Shown piece after piece: positions 44,375 to 53,394 of a stretch of 64,000 nucleotides of DNA. Source of the stretch: Candidatus Galacturonatibacter soehngenii (GTDB lineage: Bacteria > Bacillota > Clostridia > Lachnospirales > Lachnospiraceae); the NCBI RefSeq assembly GCF_008830185.1, contig NZ_WAGX01000004.1, positions 806,001 through 870,000 of the forward strand, given 5' to 3'. The notes under the pieces were generated by a model, which saw only the letters and a list, made by a program, of their open reading frames with translations, had not been told where the DNA came from and did no database searches. The position numbers were made by a program, and so were the translations under genes. How positions within the stretch are numbered: position 1 is the first letter of the stretch; every line of letters starts with the position of its first letter.

Positions 44375-44956
44375 TTAATTGTCTAGATATTGTACAATCA
44401 AATCCTTTAAACTTCTCTTAGGTACATGATGAACCCCTTCTTCATCACGATAATACTTAATATCTTCATTCGTATTTAATGTTTCTAGTACTACCTCTTC
44501 CTTTGGATAACCCAATGCAATTACTAATGCAATCTCATACTCTTCGCCTAGATCAAGGACTTTCATAAGCTTTGGTTTATTAATCGCACCAATAAAACAT
44601 CCTCCAAAACCCAGATCAGATGCTCCCAGAAACATACTTTGTGCACATATACCTTCATCTATAGACATTGCCTTAGAGATACTTTTATCACGGAGCATGA
44701 TAATGTAAGCGCTTGGTCTTTCTCCTTCAATTGGACCATCCCAGTCCTTTAAATATCCTGCCCAAGCTAATGTATCAAAGATTTCTTTATTTTTTTCTCT
44801 CGATGCACTCAGCACATACTTAAGTGGCTGTCTGTTTGCTCCACTTGGTGATAGTCTAGCCAATTCTACCAATTGCTTTAATTGTTCCATCGTAATTTCT
44901 TTTTCTTCATAAAATCTTCGATAAGAACGGCTTTTTTTAACCAAATCCTGAAACAT
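44375..44956 (-). CDS. Nitroreductase-family flavoprotein
   Basis: 193 residues, FMN-dependent NAD(P)H oxidoreductase fold: RSYRRFYEEKEI and LARLSPSGANRQPLKYV at the N-terminus (FMN binding), GICAQSMFLGASDLGFGGCFIG and the final ALGYPKEE segment. Substrate unknown. ATG at 44956 with AGGAGGG. It directly follows trmD (15 bases), where rplS would be expected. Confidence 0.9.
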   Translation of the reverse strand: MFQDLVKKSRSYRRFYEEKEITMEQLKQLVELARLSPSGANRQPLKYVLSASREKNKEIFDTLAWAGYLKDWDGPIEGERPSAYIIMLRDKSISKAMSIDEGICAQSMFLGASDLGFGGCFIGAINKPKLMKVLDLGEEYEIALVIALGYPKEEVVLETLNTNEDIKYYRDEEGVHHVPKRSLKDLIVQYLDN

Positions 44957-44971
44957 CCGATACCCCCTCCT

Positions 44972-45694
44972 TTATAAATCCTTTAAATAATCTATCTCTT
45001 TTTTTGATAACTTGGCCTTTTCAAGTAAATCTGGTCGTCTTTGTTTCGTTCTTAGAATGGATTGTTCCCTTCTCCATTTATCTACATTTCCATGGTGTCC
45101 AGAAAGCAAAACATCTGGAACCTTCTTCCCTCTCCATTCAACTGGTCTACTATATTGAGGATATTCAAGGAGATTATCTTGAAACGACTCAAATTCTGCC
45201 GATACCTCGTTGTTTAGAACTCCAGGTACCAGTCTTGCTATGGCATCAATCATGACCATGGCTGGCAATTCTCCACCAGTCAATACATAATCACCAATTG
45301 ATATATGATCGGTCACAATTTCCTCTAGTACACGTTCATCAATACCCTCATAATGACCACATAAAAATACAAGATCTTCTTCCCTTGCTAAGTCCTGTGC
45401 AATTTCTTGATTGAATACCTTTCCTTGAGGTGTTAAAAATACAACCCTTGGCTTTTTTCCTATCTTATCTGTGACATGCTGATAGGCAAGGTATACAGGT
45501 TCTGCCTGCATCACCATACCTGCTCCACCGCCATAAGGATAATCGTCTACTTTTTTATGTTTGTTTGTCGAAAACGCTCTGATATCAATTGCTTCAAGTG
45601 AAATTAGTTTGTTTTCAATTGCTCTTCCTATGATGCTTGTACTTAGACCATCTATAATCATCTGTGGAAATAACGTTAAAACATGATAATTCAT
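44972..45694 (-). CDS. trmD: tRNA (guanine-N1)-methyltransferase
   Basis: Methylates G37 next to the anticodon to prevent frameshifting. 240 residues with the trefoil-knot AdoMet site: [26 protein letters not shown] and the [15 protein letters not shown] block. ATGA overlap with the rimM stop. Confidence 0.97.
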   Translation of the reverse strand: MNYHVLTLFPQMIIDGLSTSIIGRAIENKLISLEAIDIRAFSTNKHKKVDDYPYGGGAGMVMQAEPVYLAYQHVTDKIGKKPRVVFLTPQGKVFNQEIAQDLAREEDLVFLCGHYEGIDERVLEEIVTDHISIGDYVLTGGELPAMVMIDAIARLVPGVLNNEVSAEFESFQDNLLEYPQYSRPVEWRGKKVPDVLLSGHHGNVDKWRREQSILRTKQRRPDLLEKAKLSKKEIDYLKDL

Positions 45695-46203
45695 TCGTCT
45701 ATTAATCCCTTCATGATGTGCACCTTCATAAGGTGATTTTCAATATCAACCTCTAATATGCATTGTTTGATTGCTGGTAACAGCACTTCTTTTCCGTCTA
45801 TGGTTTCAACTACGTAAACATCATTGGCACCCGTTTGCATTACTTCTTTTAAGATTCCAAAGTCTTTCTCTTCGTCCGTAACAACCTTCATACCTATCAT
45901 ATCGGCTATAAAATATTCATTCTTTTTTAATTTTACTGCATTTTCTCTTGTAACAAGAAGACTCTTTCCTTTGTATTTTTCAACATCGTTTATATTGTCA
46001 ATTCCCTTGAATTTTAAAATAACGTATTGTTTAAAGAACTTTACGCCCTCTATTTCAAGTTCTATATTTTCATTTCCAGTGTCTAATAAGACATGTTTTA
46101 ACTTTTTAAAACGTTTTACATCGTCTGTTGTAGGAAATACCTTTACTTCCCCTTTAATACCATGCGTCTGAGTAATCACCCCAACTTGTAATAAGTTCTC
46201 CAT
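45691..46203 (-). CDS. rimM: 16S rRNA processing protein RimM
   Basis: Ribosome maturation factor for the 30S head. 170 residues: N-terminal RimM domain ([15 protein letters not shown]) and C-terminal PRC-barrel ([16 protein letters not shown]). Shares a 4-base overlap with trmD. Preceded by about 210 bases containing a terminator and a long hairpin. Confidence 0.95.
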   Translation of the reverse strand: MENLLQVGVITQTHGIKGEVKVFPTTDDVKRFKKLKHVLLDTGNENIELEIEGVKFFKQYVILKFKGIDNINDVEKYKGKSLLVTRENAVKLKKNEYFIADMIGMKVVTDEEKDFGILKEVMQTGANDVYVVETIDGKEVLLPAIKQCILEVDIENHLMKVHIMKGLIDE

Positions 46204-46257
46204 CCTTTATACCTTTCATCTATATGCTATATATAAATAATAGCGCTTATATTTAGT

Positions 46258-46373
46258 CATGCCAGCTCGAATACACTTCGCTACTTCTCGCTGTGGCAGA
46301 ACGCCATATACAAAAACATAAGTAGCCCTTTGCAAGCAAGCTTGCACAGCCTTCTTCCATTTTTGTGCATGGC
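46258..46373. repeat. Long imperfect palindrome between khpA and rimM
   Basis: 46303-46373 folds into one hairpin of about 34 bp, with arms starting GCCAT and meeting at CAAGC/GCTTG. About 10 mismatches or bulges occur. A smaller hairpin (TGCCAGC with GCTGTGGCA, 46260-46299) lies beside it. No T-run and no coding potential, so it resembles a dispersed palindromic element or MITE rather than a terminator. Confidence 0.6.
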
Positions 46374-46385
46374 TAAACTATATTC

Positions 46386-46406
46386 AAAAAGGCGACCATC
46401 GTCGCC
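46386..46406 (-). terminator. Terminator after khpA
   Basis: On the minus strand GGCGAC-GATG-GTCGCC followed by TTTTT. GC-rich and canonical. It separates ffh-rpsP-khpA from rimM-trmD, probably with partial read-through. Confidence 0.85.
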
Positions 46407-46414
46407 CTTCCATT

Positions 46415-46645
46415 CTATTGCACTATATCCACTATAACTTTTTTATCATCTTTGGAGGCTGCTGCTTTCACAACAGAACGGATTGCTTTTGCGATACGAC
46501 CTTGCTTTCCAATTACTTTTCCCATATCTTCTTGCGCTACACGTAACTCAACAACTATAGAATTGTCTTTTTCTGTTTCCGTTACAACAACATCTTCTGG
46601 ACAATCAACAAGTGACTTTGCAATGACTTCTACCAATTCCTTCAT
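46415..46645 (-). CDS. khpA: KH-domain RNA-binding protein KhpA
   Basis: 76-residue single KH domain with GKVIGKQGRIAKAIR, the GxxG loop. Family members bind RNA and pair with KhpB. ATG with AAGGAGG. Between rpsP and rimM, the usual place in Firmicutes. Confidence 0.95.
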   Translation of the reverse strand: MKELVEVIAKSLVDCPEDVVVTETEKDNSIVVELRVAQEDMGKVIGKQGRIAKAIRSVVKAAASKDDKKVIVDIVQ

Positions 46646-46699
46646 TATGAAACCTCCTTATCAAACAGTGAAACATTAATGGTCTCACCTGTTTACACT

Positions 46700-46772
46700 A
46701 GTTGAAAGGGTAACTGTTCCGTTTCCTTCCCAGTTACACGCTTTACTAAAATAAAACTTACAACTTTCAACT
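46700..46772 (-). ncRNA. Structured RNA region between rpsP and khpA (candidate)
   Basis: On the minus strand the 9-base arms AGTTGAAAG and CTTTCAACT enclose a 7-bp stem GTAACTG/CAGTTAC. Nested pairing in a 146-base spacer of an otherwise tight operon suggests a leader-type structure. Confidence 0.45.
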
Positions 46773-46791
46773 GTATGAAATTAAACTACAA

Positions 46792-47037
46792 TTATTTTGT
46801 AATTCCTGCTAATTTGAATAACTTTCCTACAACTTCTGTAGGCTGTGCACCGTTTGATAACCATTTCTTAGCTAGTTCTTCGTTAATATGGAATTCGCTA
46901 GGATTCTTAGTTGCATCATAAGTACCGATTTCTTCAACAAATCTTCCATCTCTTGGAGATCTTGAATCAGCTACAATTATTCTATAGAAAGGAGCTTTCT
47001 TTTGTCCCATTCTTCTTAATCTGATTTTAACTGCCAT
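46792..47037 (-). CDS. rpsP: Small-subunit ribosomal protein bS16
   Basis: 81 residues, the normal size: [20 protein letters not shown] at the N-terminus and [14 protein letters not shown] with GGAGGTG. 37 bases after ffh. Confidence 0.97.
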   Translation of the reverse strand: MAVKIRLRRMGQKKAPFYRIIVADSRSPRDGRFVEEIGTYDATKNPSEFHINEELAKKWLSNGAQPTEVVGKLFKLAGITK

Positions 47038-47074
47038 TTGTATTTCACCTCCTAAATATTTTCTAAAATATATG

Positions 47075-48427
47075 TTAAAAAGGAAGTTTAAACTTACCTT
47101 TTTTACCCATTAAACCACCCATGCCGCCTCCCATGAGTCCAGGCATTTGCTTCATCATTTTTTTCGCTTGTTCAAATTGTTTTACAAGCTTATTTACTTC
47201 GCTGATATCAACTCCAGCTCCATTTGCAATTCTTCTTTTTCTGGAAGGATTTAAGATATCTGGATTGGTTCTTTCAGACGGTGTCATTGATAAAATAATG
47301 GCTTCTGTTTTACTTAAAGCTTTTTCATCTATCATATCAAGATTGACCTGTCCACCCATACCTGGAAGCATCTTAAGTATTTCTCCAAATCCGCCCATTT
47401 TTTTCATCTGGTTCATGCTTTCTAGATAATCATCAAAACCAAATTGAGCCTTTTTGAATTTCTTTTCCATTTCTTTGGCTTTATCTTCATCAATATCAGA
47501 CTGTGCCTTCTCTATCAATGTTAAGATATCGCCCATACCAAGTATTCGTGATGCCATTCTGTCTGGATAAAACTGTTCCAAATCAGATAACTTTTCTCCC
47601 ATACCAACATACAGAATCGGGCGTCCAGTCACTGCACGAATGGAAAGTGCTGCACCACCTCTGGTATCACCATCTAGTTTTGTTAAAATAACACCATCAA
47701 TTCCAATTTTTTCTTGGAACATACCTGCAACATTCACTGCATCCTGTCCCGTCATAGCATCAACGACTAAAATGGTCTGATGTACTTCAACATTTTCTTT
47801 TATCTCTACCAGCTCATTCATCATATCTTCATCTACATGAAGACGACCAGCTGTATCTAATATAACAACATTATGTCCATTCTTTGAAGCATGCTCGATA
47901 GCTGCCTTAGCAATGTTAACAGGCTTATGCCCATCTCCCATGGAAAATACTTCGACTTCTTGCTTTTCACCATTAATCTGTAATTGCTTAATAGCGGCTG
48001 GTCTATAAATATCACAGGCTACCAGCAATGGTTTTTTTCCTTTGCTTTTTAATTTACCTGCAATCTTAGCGGTTGTGGTGGTCTTACCTGCACCTTGAAG
48101 TCCAGCCATCAATATAACTGTAATCTCACTTCCTGGCTTTAAGGAAATCTCGGTAGTTTCAGACCCCATTAAATGAATCATTTCTTCATTTACAATCTTA
48201 ATAACCATCTGTCCTGGTGTAAGACTTTGCAAAACATCCTGACCAACTGCTCTTTCCTGAACGGTTCTGATAAATTGCTTCACCACTTTAAAGCTAACAT
48301 CAGCTTCTAGTAAAGCCATCTTTACTTCTTTTAAAGCAGCCTTTACATCTTCCTCGGTTAATCGACCTTTGCTTCTTAAATTTTTAAATACATTTTGTAA
48401 TTTATCTGTTAAGCTTTCAAAAGCCAT
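47075..48427 (-). CDS. ffh: Signal recognition particle protein Ffh
   Basis: GTPase that targets signal sequences co-translationally to the membrane. 450 residues: N domain, G domain ([21 protein letters not shown]) and a C-terminal M domain with several Met residues ([16 protein letters not shown]) binding signal peptides and 4.5S RNA. ATG four bases past the ylxM stop. No 4.5S RNA gene seen in the window. Confidence 0.97.
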   Translation of the reverse strand: MAFESLTDKLQNVFKNLRSKGRLTEEDVKAALKEVKMALLEADVSFKVVKQFIRTVQERAVGQDVLQSLTPGQMVIKIVNEEMIHLMGSETTEISLKPGSEITVILMAGLQGAGKTTTTAKIAGKLKSKGKKPLLVACDIYRPAAIKQLQINGEKQEVEVFSMGDGHKPVNIAKAAIEHASKNGHNVVILDTAGRLHVDEDMMNELVEIKENVEVHQTILVVDAMTGQDAVNVAGMFQEKIGIDGVILTKLDGDTRGGAALSIRAVTGRPILYVGMGEKLSDLEQFYPDRMASRILGMGDILTLIEKAQSDIDEDKAKEMEKKFKKAQFGFDDYLESMNQMKKMGGFGEILKMLPGMGGQVNLDMIDEKALSKTEAIILSMTPSERTNPDILNPSRKRRIANGAGVDISEVNKLVKQFEQAKKMMKQMPGLMGGGMGGLMGKKGKFKLPF

Positions 48428-48430
48428 ATA

Positions 48431-48775
48431 CTAAAACTCCTCTAAAATCTGATTGGATAGTTTTTGAATTTCTTCTATCTTCTTTGTCTGTTTTGTTTTA
48501 TCTAATTGATTCGCTAATTGGTTAATGCGATTGATTTTTTCCTTTGTCGATATGAATTTGTCAACTAAATGAAGCTTTTCTTCATAGCCTGCCAAGATAT
48601 TGTTACATCGTTTAATTAAGTCATGCACACCTTGCCTGCTAATTCCTTCTTGTTCTGCAATTTCACTTAAAGATAAATCATTTAAAACAAATTCTTCGTA
48701 AATATGTTTTTGATGGTCATTTAATAATTCACCATAAAAATCATATAATAATGCCTGTTCCACTATTTTTTCCAT
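48431..48775 (-). CDS. ylxM: YlxM-type SRP-associated helix-turn-helix protein
   Basis: 114 residues. Start at ATG 48773-48775 ([18 protein letters not shown]), because AAGGTG precedes it and the longer frame (48820) would overlap the promoter. Region 35-70 ([21 protein letters not shown]) is a sigma-70-region-4-like HTH. It stimulates SRP GTPase in other species. First gene of the ffh operon. Confidence 0.92.
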   Translation of the reverse strand: MEKIVEQALLYDFYGELLNDHQKHIYEEFVLNDLSLSEIAEQEGISRQGVHDLIKRCNNILAGYEEKLHLVDKFISTKEKINRINQLANQLDKTKQTKKIEEIQKLSNQILEEF

Positions 48776-48791
48776 TTCAATCACCTTAGGT

Positions 48792-48820
48792 ATCATATAC
48801 CAAAATAAATGTGGTGTCAA
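48792..48820 (-). promoter_or_regulatory. Strong sigma-A promoter for ylxM-ffh
   Basis: On the minus strand TTGACA (48815-48820), 17-base spacer, TATGAT (48792-48797). The -10 box ends 16 bases before the ylxM ATG, so the leader is only about 10 bases and the ribosome site AAGGTG almost coincides with the transcript start. Confidence 0.8.
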
Positions 48821-48994
48821 GTATTTTTTCTTTACAACAGGATATACTTATCCTAGTTTATGAATGTAACAGTCGGCCATTAGAGCTTTAGGTTACATAA
48901 AATTGTTAACTTTGCCTAGAATCTATTTCCAGAAAGTGGTATACTAAGCTTTGTATAGATTAATTGGTTACAGTTATACAGAAAGGATATCGTT

Positions 48995-50734
48995 ATGATA
49001 AAACTAGCACATTACTTAAAACATTACAAAAAGCAAGTTATCATTGGTCCATTCTTTAAATTGCTGGAAGCTATTTTTGAATTGATTGTACCACTTGTTA
49101 TGGCAAGTATCATTGATATAGGAATCAAGAACAGTGATGTTCCTTATATTATTAGAATGGGTGGCATCATGATTCTTCTTGGTTTTATGGGACTAATCTT
49201 TGCTCTCATCTGCCAATACAATGCATCAATTGCCTCTCAGGGTGTAGGTACTATGCTTCGAGCAGATTTGTTTGAACATATTAACGCTTTCACATATAAG
49301 GAACTAGACAAGTTTGGAACCAATTCTCTTATCACAAGAATTACAAACGATGTCAATCAGCTTCAACTTGCTGTTGCAATGCTAATACGCCTTGTTATTC
49401 GCGCTCCTTTTTTGGTTATTGGTTCAATTATTATGGCAATGATGCTTGATTTGAAATTATCACTTATCTTTATTATTGTTGCTCCACTTGTCTCGGTTAT
49501 TTTATATTGTGTCATGAGTCGTTCCATTCCCTATTATAAAGTAAGACAAGCAAAAGTTGACAAGATTTCTCTGATTACGAGAGAAAATCTAGAAGGTGCA
49601 AGAGTCATACGTGCTTTCTCTAAGCAAGAACAAGAAATGAAACGATTCGAAGAGGCAAATCAAGACGTTACTGATATTGTAATTCGAGTTGGAAAACTAT
49701 CCGCAATCTTAAATCCAGCTACTTTCACTGTTTTAAATGGTGCCATTATTGCAATTATTTGGTTTGGCGGAAAACAGGTTGATTTGGGGTTTTTGGCACA
49801 AGGACAAATCATTGCATTTGTTAATTATATGACACAGATTTCACTTGCACTCGTTGTTGTTGCAAATTTAGTTGTTATCTTTACAAAAGCAAGCGCTTCT
49901 GCTGCCAGAATTAATGAAATATTTGATACGCTCCCTTCTTTTGAGGAAGGAAAATCAGAAATTATCCATTCCTTTGACAGTACTACTCCAAAAGTATCGT
50001 TTCATGATGTATGCTTTTCGTATACTGGTTCGGATGTATACTCTTTAAACAATATAACGTTTGATGTTTATACAGGACAAACAATTGGAATAATTGGTGG
50101 AACTGGCTCAGGCAAGTCTACACTTGTTAATCTGATAGCAAGATTTTACGATACAACAAAAGGTGATATACAAATCGATGGCGTATCTATCAAAGAATAT
50201 ACGTTTGAACAACTTCGTGGTAAATTTGGAATTGTTCCGCAAAAATCGGTATTATTTAAAGGTACAATTGCAGAAAATCTACGCTTTCGAAAAGAAAATG
50301 CAACGGATACCGAATTAGAAAAAGCAGTTGAAATTGCACAGGCTTTGGAAATCATTCGTAACAAACCAGATCAATTTGACAGTATCATCGAGCAAGGTGG
50401 AAAGAATTTGTCTGGAGGACAAAAGCAACGTATCGCAATAGCAAGAGCATTGGTGGGTAATCCTGAAATACTAATACTAGATGATAGTTCCAGCGCTCTT
50501 GATTATGCTACCGATGCAGCGCTTCGAAAAGCAATCAAAGAACAGATTAAAGATACTACGGTATTTATTGTTTCTCAAAGAGCAAATTCAATCAAATATG
50601 CGGATAAAATTATTGTGTTAGACGATGGACAAATGGTGGGAATTGGCACGCATGACGATTTACTTGAAACTTGCGAAACCTACAAAGAAATTTGTTTATC
50701 CCAGCAAAGTAGTGAGGAGGTTAATCGAAAATGA
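48995..50734 (+). CDS. Multidrug-type ABC exporter, half-transporter A
   Basis: 579 residues: six-helix exporter domain (1-310), then an ATPase with Walker A GGTGSGKST, signature LSGGQKQR and Walker B ILILDDSSSALD. The residue after Walker B is Asp, not the usual catalytic Glu, so this subunit probably carries the degenerate ATP site of a heterodimer. Overlaps the next gene by 4 bases (ATGA). ATG with GAAAGGA. Confidence 0.9.
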   Translation: MIKLAHYLKHYKKQVIIGPFFKLLEAIFELIVPLVMASIIDIGIKNSDVPYIIRMGGIMILLGFMGLIFALICQYNASIASQGVGTMLRADLFEHINAFTYKELDKFGTNSLITRITNDVNQLQLAVAMLIRLVIRAPFLVIGSIIMAMMLDLKLSLIFIIVAPLVSVILYCVMSRSIPYYKVRQAKVDKISLITRENLEGARVIRAFSKQEQEMKRFEEANQDVTDIVIRVGKLSAILNPATFTVLNGAIIAIIWFGGKQVDLGFLAQGQIIAFVNYMTQISLALVVVANLVVIFTKASASAARINEIFDTLPSFEEGKSEIIHSFDSTTPKVSFHDVCFSYTGSDVYSLNNITFDVYTGQTIGIIGGTGSGKSTLVNLIARFYDTTKGDIQIDGVSIKEYTFEQLRGKFGIVPQKSVLFKGTIAENLRFRKENATDTELEKAVEIAQALEIIRNKPDQFDSIIEQGGKNLSGGQKQRIAIARALVGNPEILILDDSSSALDYATDAALRKAIKEQIKDTTVFIVSQRANSIKYADKIIVLDDGQMVGIGTHDDLLETCETYKEICLSQQSSEEVNRK

Positions 50735-52470
50735 ATCAAAAGCAAATAATTGTATTAAAAAAACTTCTTCAATATATCAAACCATATAAAATTCACTTAA
50801 TATTTATCTCTATTAGTGCTTTGTTAAGTGTGGTCTTCACTTTGCTTACACCAATTTTAATTGGAAATGCAATTGATTACGTGATAGGACCAGGAAATGT
50901 TGATTTTCCTAATATTTTTAAAATATTAACTTATTTAGCCGCTTCTATTGCAATTAGTGCAATATTTCAATGGTTTATGAGTTACGAATCCTCTAAGCTA
51001 ACTTCTTTAACTGTGAGTGATTTACGCTCAAGTGCTTTTGGTAAATTTAATCAAGTTCCATTAAAATTCATTGATACAAATTCTCACGGAAATCTTATCA
51101 ATAGTATTGTAAATGACATCGATCAAATATCAGACGGGCTATTACAAGGATTCTCTCAATTATTTAGTGGTGTTATTACAATTATTGGAACGTTACTTTT
51201 TATGCTGTTCATTCAATATAAAATTGCATTCGTTGTCGTTCTTTTGACCCCGCTTTCATTTTTTGTTGCTTCCTTTATATCAAAGCATACGTATCATCAA
51301 ATGAAAGAACAAGCAGAAATCAGAGGGGAATTAAGTGGCTACATTGAAGAAATAATTGGAAACGAAAAGACCATAAAGGCGTTTGGGTATGAAAAAAGAG
51401 CAATCAACACATTCTCAACCATTAATCAACGTCTTTATGATTGTGGTTGGAGAGCTCAATTTTACTCCTCTTTAACCAATCCAGGGACACGCTTTGTAAA
51501 TGGAGTGGTCTATGCAGCCGTAGGTATATATGGCGCAATTAGCGCAGTAAACGGTACATTAAGCGTAGGACAATTATCTTCCTTTTTGTCTTATGCAAAT
51601 CAATATACCAAGCCTTTTAATGAAATATCTGGTGTATTTACGGAATTTCAATCGGCTCTTGCTTCAGCCAGCCGAATTTTTAGTATAATTGAATCAGAAA
51701 ATGAAATTTCTGATGAGAACCTATTAACTGAGGTAAATTGTGAAGGCGAAATAGATATCAATCACATTAGCTTTTCTTATGTCCCAGAAGTTCCATTGAT
51801 TGAAGATTTTAATCTTCATGTAGCAACTGGGCAACGTGTTGCCATTGTTGGGCCTACTGGATGTGGTAAAACAACCTTTATCAATCTTTTGATGCGTTTT
51901 TATGACATTACCTCGGGGCAAATAAAAATTGACGGTATTGACATTCGTGACATGAAACGAAAGACACTGCGGGAACAGTTTGGTATGGTACTACAAGAAA
52001 GTTGGCTTTTTCAGGGAAGTATTTTTGAAAACATTGCGTATGGGAAACAAGATGCTACCCTTGAAGAAGTAGTTGAAGCTGCAAAATCTGCACATGCTCA
52101 TAGCTTTATTAAACGTTTACCAAATGGGTATGATACAATTATCACAGAAGACGGAAATATATCACAAGGTCAAAAGCAATTGCTTTGTATTGCTCGCATT
52201 ATGCTTACCAAACCTCCAATCCTTATACTAGATGAAGCCACTAGTAACATAGATACGCGAACAGAAGTAAAGATACAAAAAGCGTTCTTAGAATTAATGA
52301 GAGGACGTACCAGCTTTATCGTTGCTCATAGACTCTCAACAATCAAAGAGTCCGACGTCATTATTGTTATGGATAAAGGGCATATTATTGAGCAAGGTAA
52401 TCATGTAGAGCTATTAGAAAAGGGAGGTTTTTACTCCAACCTCTATAACAGTCAATTTGCAGTAACCTAA
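50731..52470 (+). CDS. Multidrug-type ABC exporter, half-transporter B
   Basis: 579 residues: six-helix domain, then ATPase with Walker A GPTGCGKTT, signature ISQGQKQL (Gln for the second Gly, so the degenerate C-loop may be here) and Walker B ILILDEATSNID with catalytic Glu. Complements half-transporter A as a heterodimeric exporter of the LmrCD/YheIH sort. Substrate unknown. Confidence 0.9.
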   Translation: MNQKQIIVLKKLLQYIKPYKIHLIFISISALLSVVFTLLTPILIGNAIDYVIGPGNVDFPNIFKILTYLAASIAISAIFQWFMSYESSKLTSLTVSDLRSSAFGKFNQVPLKFIDTNSHGNLINSIVNDIDQISDGLLQGFSQLFSGVITIIGTLLFMLFIQYKIAFVVVLLTPLSFFVASFISKHTYHQMKEQAEIRGELSGYIEEIIGNEKTIKAFGYEKRAINTFSTINQRLYDCGWRAQFYSSLTNPGTRFVNGVVYAAVGIYGAISAVNGTLSVGQLSSFLSYANQYTKPFNEISGVFTEFQSALASASRIFSIIESENEISDENLLTEVNCEGEIDINHISFSYVPEVPLIEDFNLHVATGQRVAIVGPTGCGKTTFINLLMRFYDITSGQIKIDGIDIRDMKRKTLREQFGMVLQESWLFQGSIFENIAYGKQDATLEEVVEAAKSAHAHSFIKRLPNGYDTIITEDGNISQGQKQLLCIARIMLTKPPILILDEATSNIDTRTEVKIQKAFLELMRGRTSFIVAHRLSTIKESDVIIVMDKGHIIEQGNHVELLEKGGFYSNLYNSQFAVT

Positions 52471-52485
52471 TATGTTATGTATAAC

Positions 52486-52527
52486 GAAAGGCATTTAAGT
52501 CACAGTATAGCGACTTAAATGCCTTTC
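52486..52527. terminator. Hairpin terminator between the ABC pair and a convergent gene
   Basis: GAAAGGCATTTAAGTC and GACTTAAATGCCTTTC form a perfect 16-bp stem with a 10-base loop, between the + strand ABC genes and the minus-strand gene ending at 52542. The T-run is weak, so it may act mainly as a bidirectional barrier. Confidence 0.7.
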
Positions 52528-52541
52528 ATGTATAAGTTTAA

Positions 52542-53264
52542 TTATCTTTTTTCATCAACAACATTTCCTGCTGCATCTACTACTTTTTCATTGATCTGCT
52601 TATCAATGCTTTTCTTTTCCTCTTGAATCATGGCTTGATACATTTCTAGTATCTTCTCATCTTCTCTGGAAAGTTCAGCATCTCTTTCCTCTTGCAATTC
52701 ATGTTTTAATTTTGAAGTGGTTTCTTCAATTCTTTCGTCCAATGCAACAATCTTTTTATCATATTCTAACATACGTTGCTGGTATTCACTTGGCTCTCCC
52801 AATTTGCTATAAGCTTCAAATTCTTCAGGAGATGGCATCTGTCCACCACGGTTAAAGTCCTCAAATTTTCTTCTAAGCTCTAATTCCAATGCCTCCTGAC
52901 TACCTGGTTCAACTTGATATGTCGAATTTAAATCCTCCTGATATTTTGAAAGGGTGTTCTTCGTCTCTAAGGTAGCGTTAATTTCATTTTGATAACCTTC
53001 TATTTCTTTGGCACGCTTTTCTTTTATTAAGTCTAATTTAGCTTGCACGTCTAATTGCCCGCTTTTTTTATCAAGCTCTGCCTTTTTATCTAATAAATCT
53101 TTTATGGATGAATCATTTTGGGGTACTAGATTTAATTGACTGGCTTGTATCGAACCACTTTGTTCTACTGAAGCCTTCTCTTTTTTAGCTCCTAGTACTG
53201 TATTATTGTTGTTAACAGAATCATTTATTATCTTAGACCAATTTGTATTATTTTCTACCTTCAT
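52542..53264 (-). CDS. Coiled-coil protein of unknown function
   Basis: 240 residues, not recognised. N-terminal 60 residues are Asn/Ser-rich and low complexity. From about 60 to 225 it is charged and strongly helical with heptad-like spacing (repeated Lys/Glu/Leu), broken by a PSPEEFEAY segment near 140. No signal peptide or membrane helix. ATG with GGAGGA. It is alone between the ABC pair and the MATE pump. Could be a structural or export-related protein. Confidence 0.7.
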   Translation of the reverse strand: MKVENNTNWSKIINDSVNNNNTVLGAKKEKASVEQSGSIQASQLNLVPQNDSSIKDLLDKKAELDKKSGQLDVQAKLDLIKEKRAKEIEGYQNEINATLETKNTLSKYQEDLNSTYQVEPGSQEALELELRRKFEDFNRGGQMPSPEEFEAYSKLGEPSEYQQRMLEYDKKIVALDERIEETTSKLKHELQEERDAELSREDEKILEMYQAMIQEEKKSIDKQINEKVVDAAGNVVDEKR

Positions 53265-53394
53265 AACTTCCTCCTAAGTAATGTATTGAATAAGCCAAAT
53301 TTATTCTAAGATGGATATCGACATATTTACAAAAATATATTAACGATATTTATAAACTTAAAGAAATTGTAAGTTTTTCTTTTTGTGTTTTAAC

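Noticed and set aside
53350-53385. Terminator for the MATE gene (AAACTTA/TAAGTTT)
   Set aside because: The T-run is on the plus strand while the MATE gene is on the minus strand, and the stem is weak.
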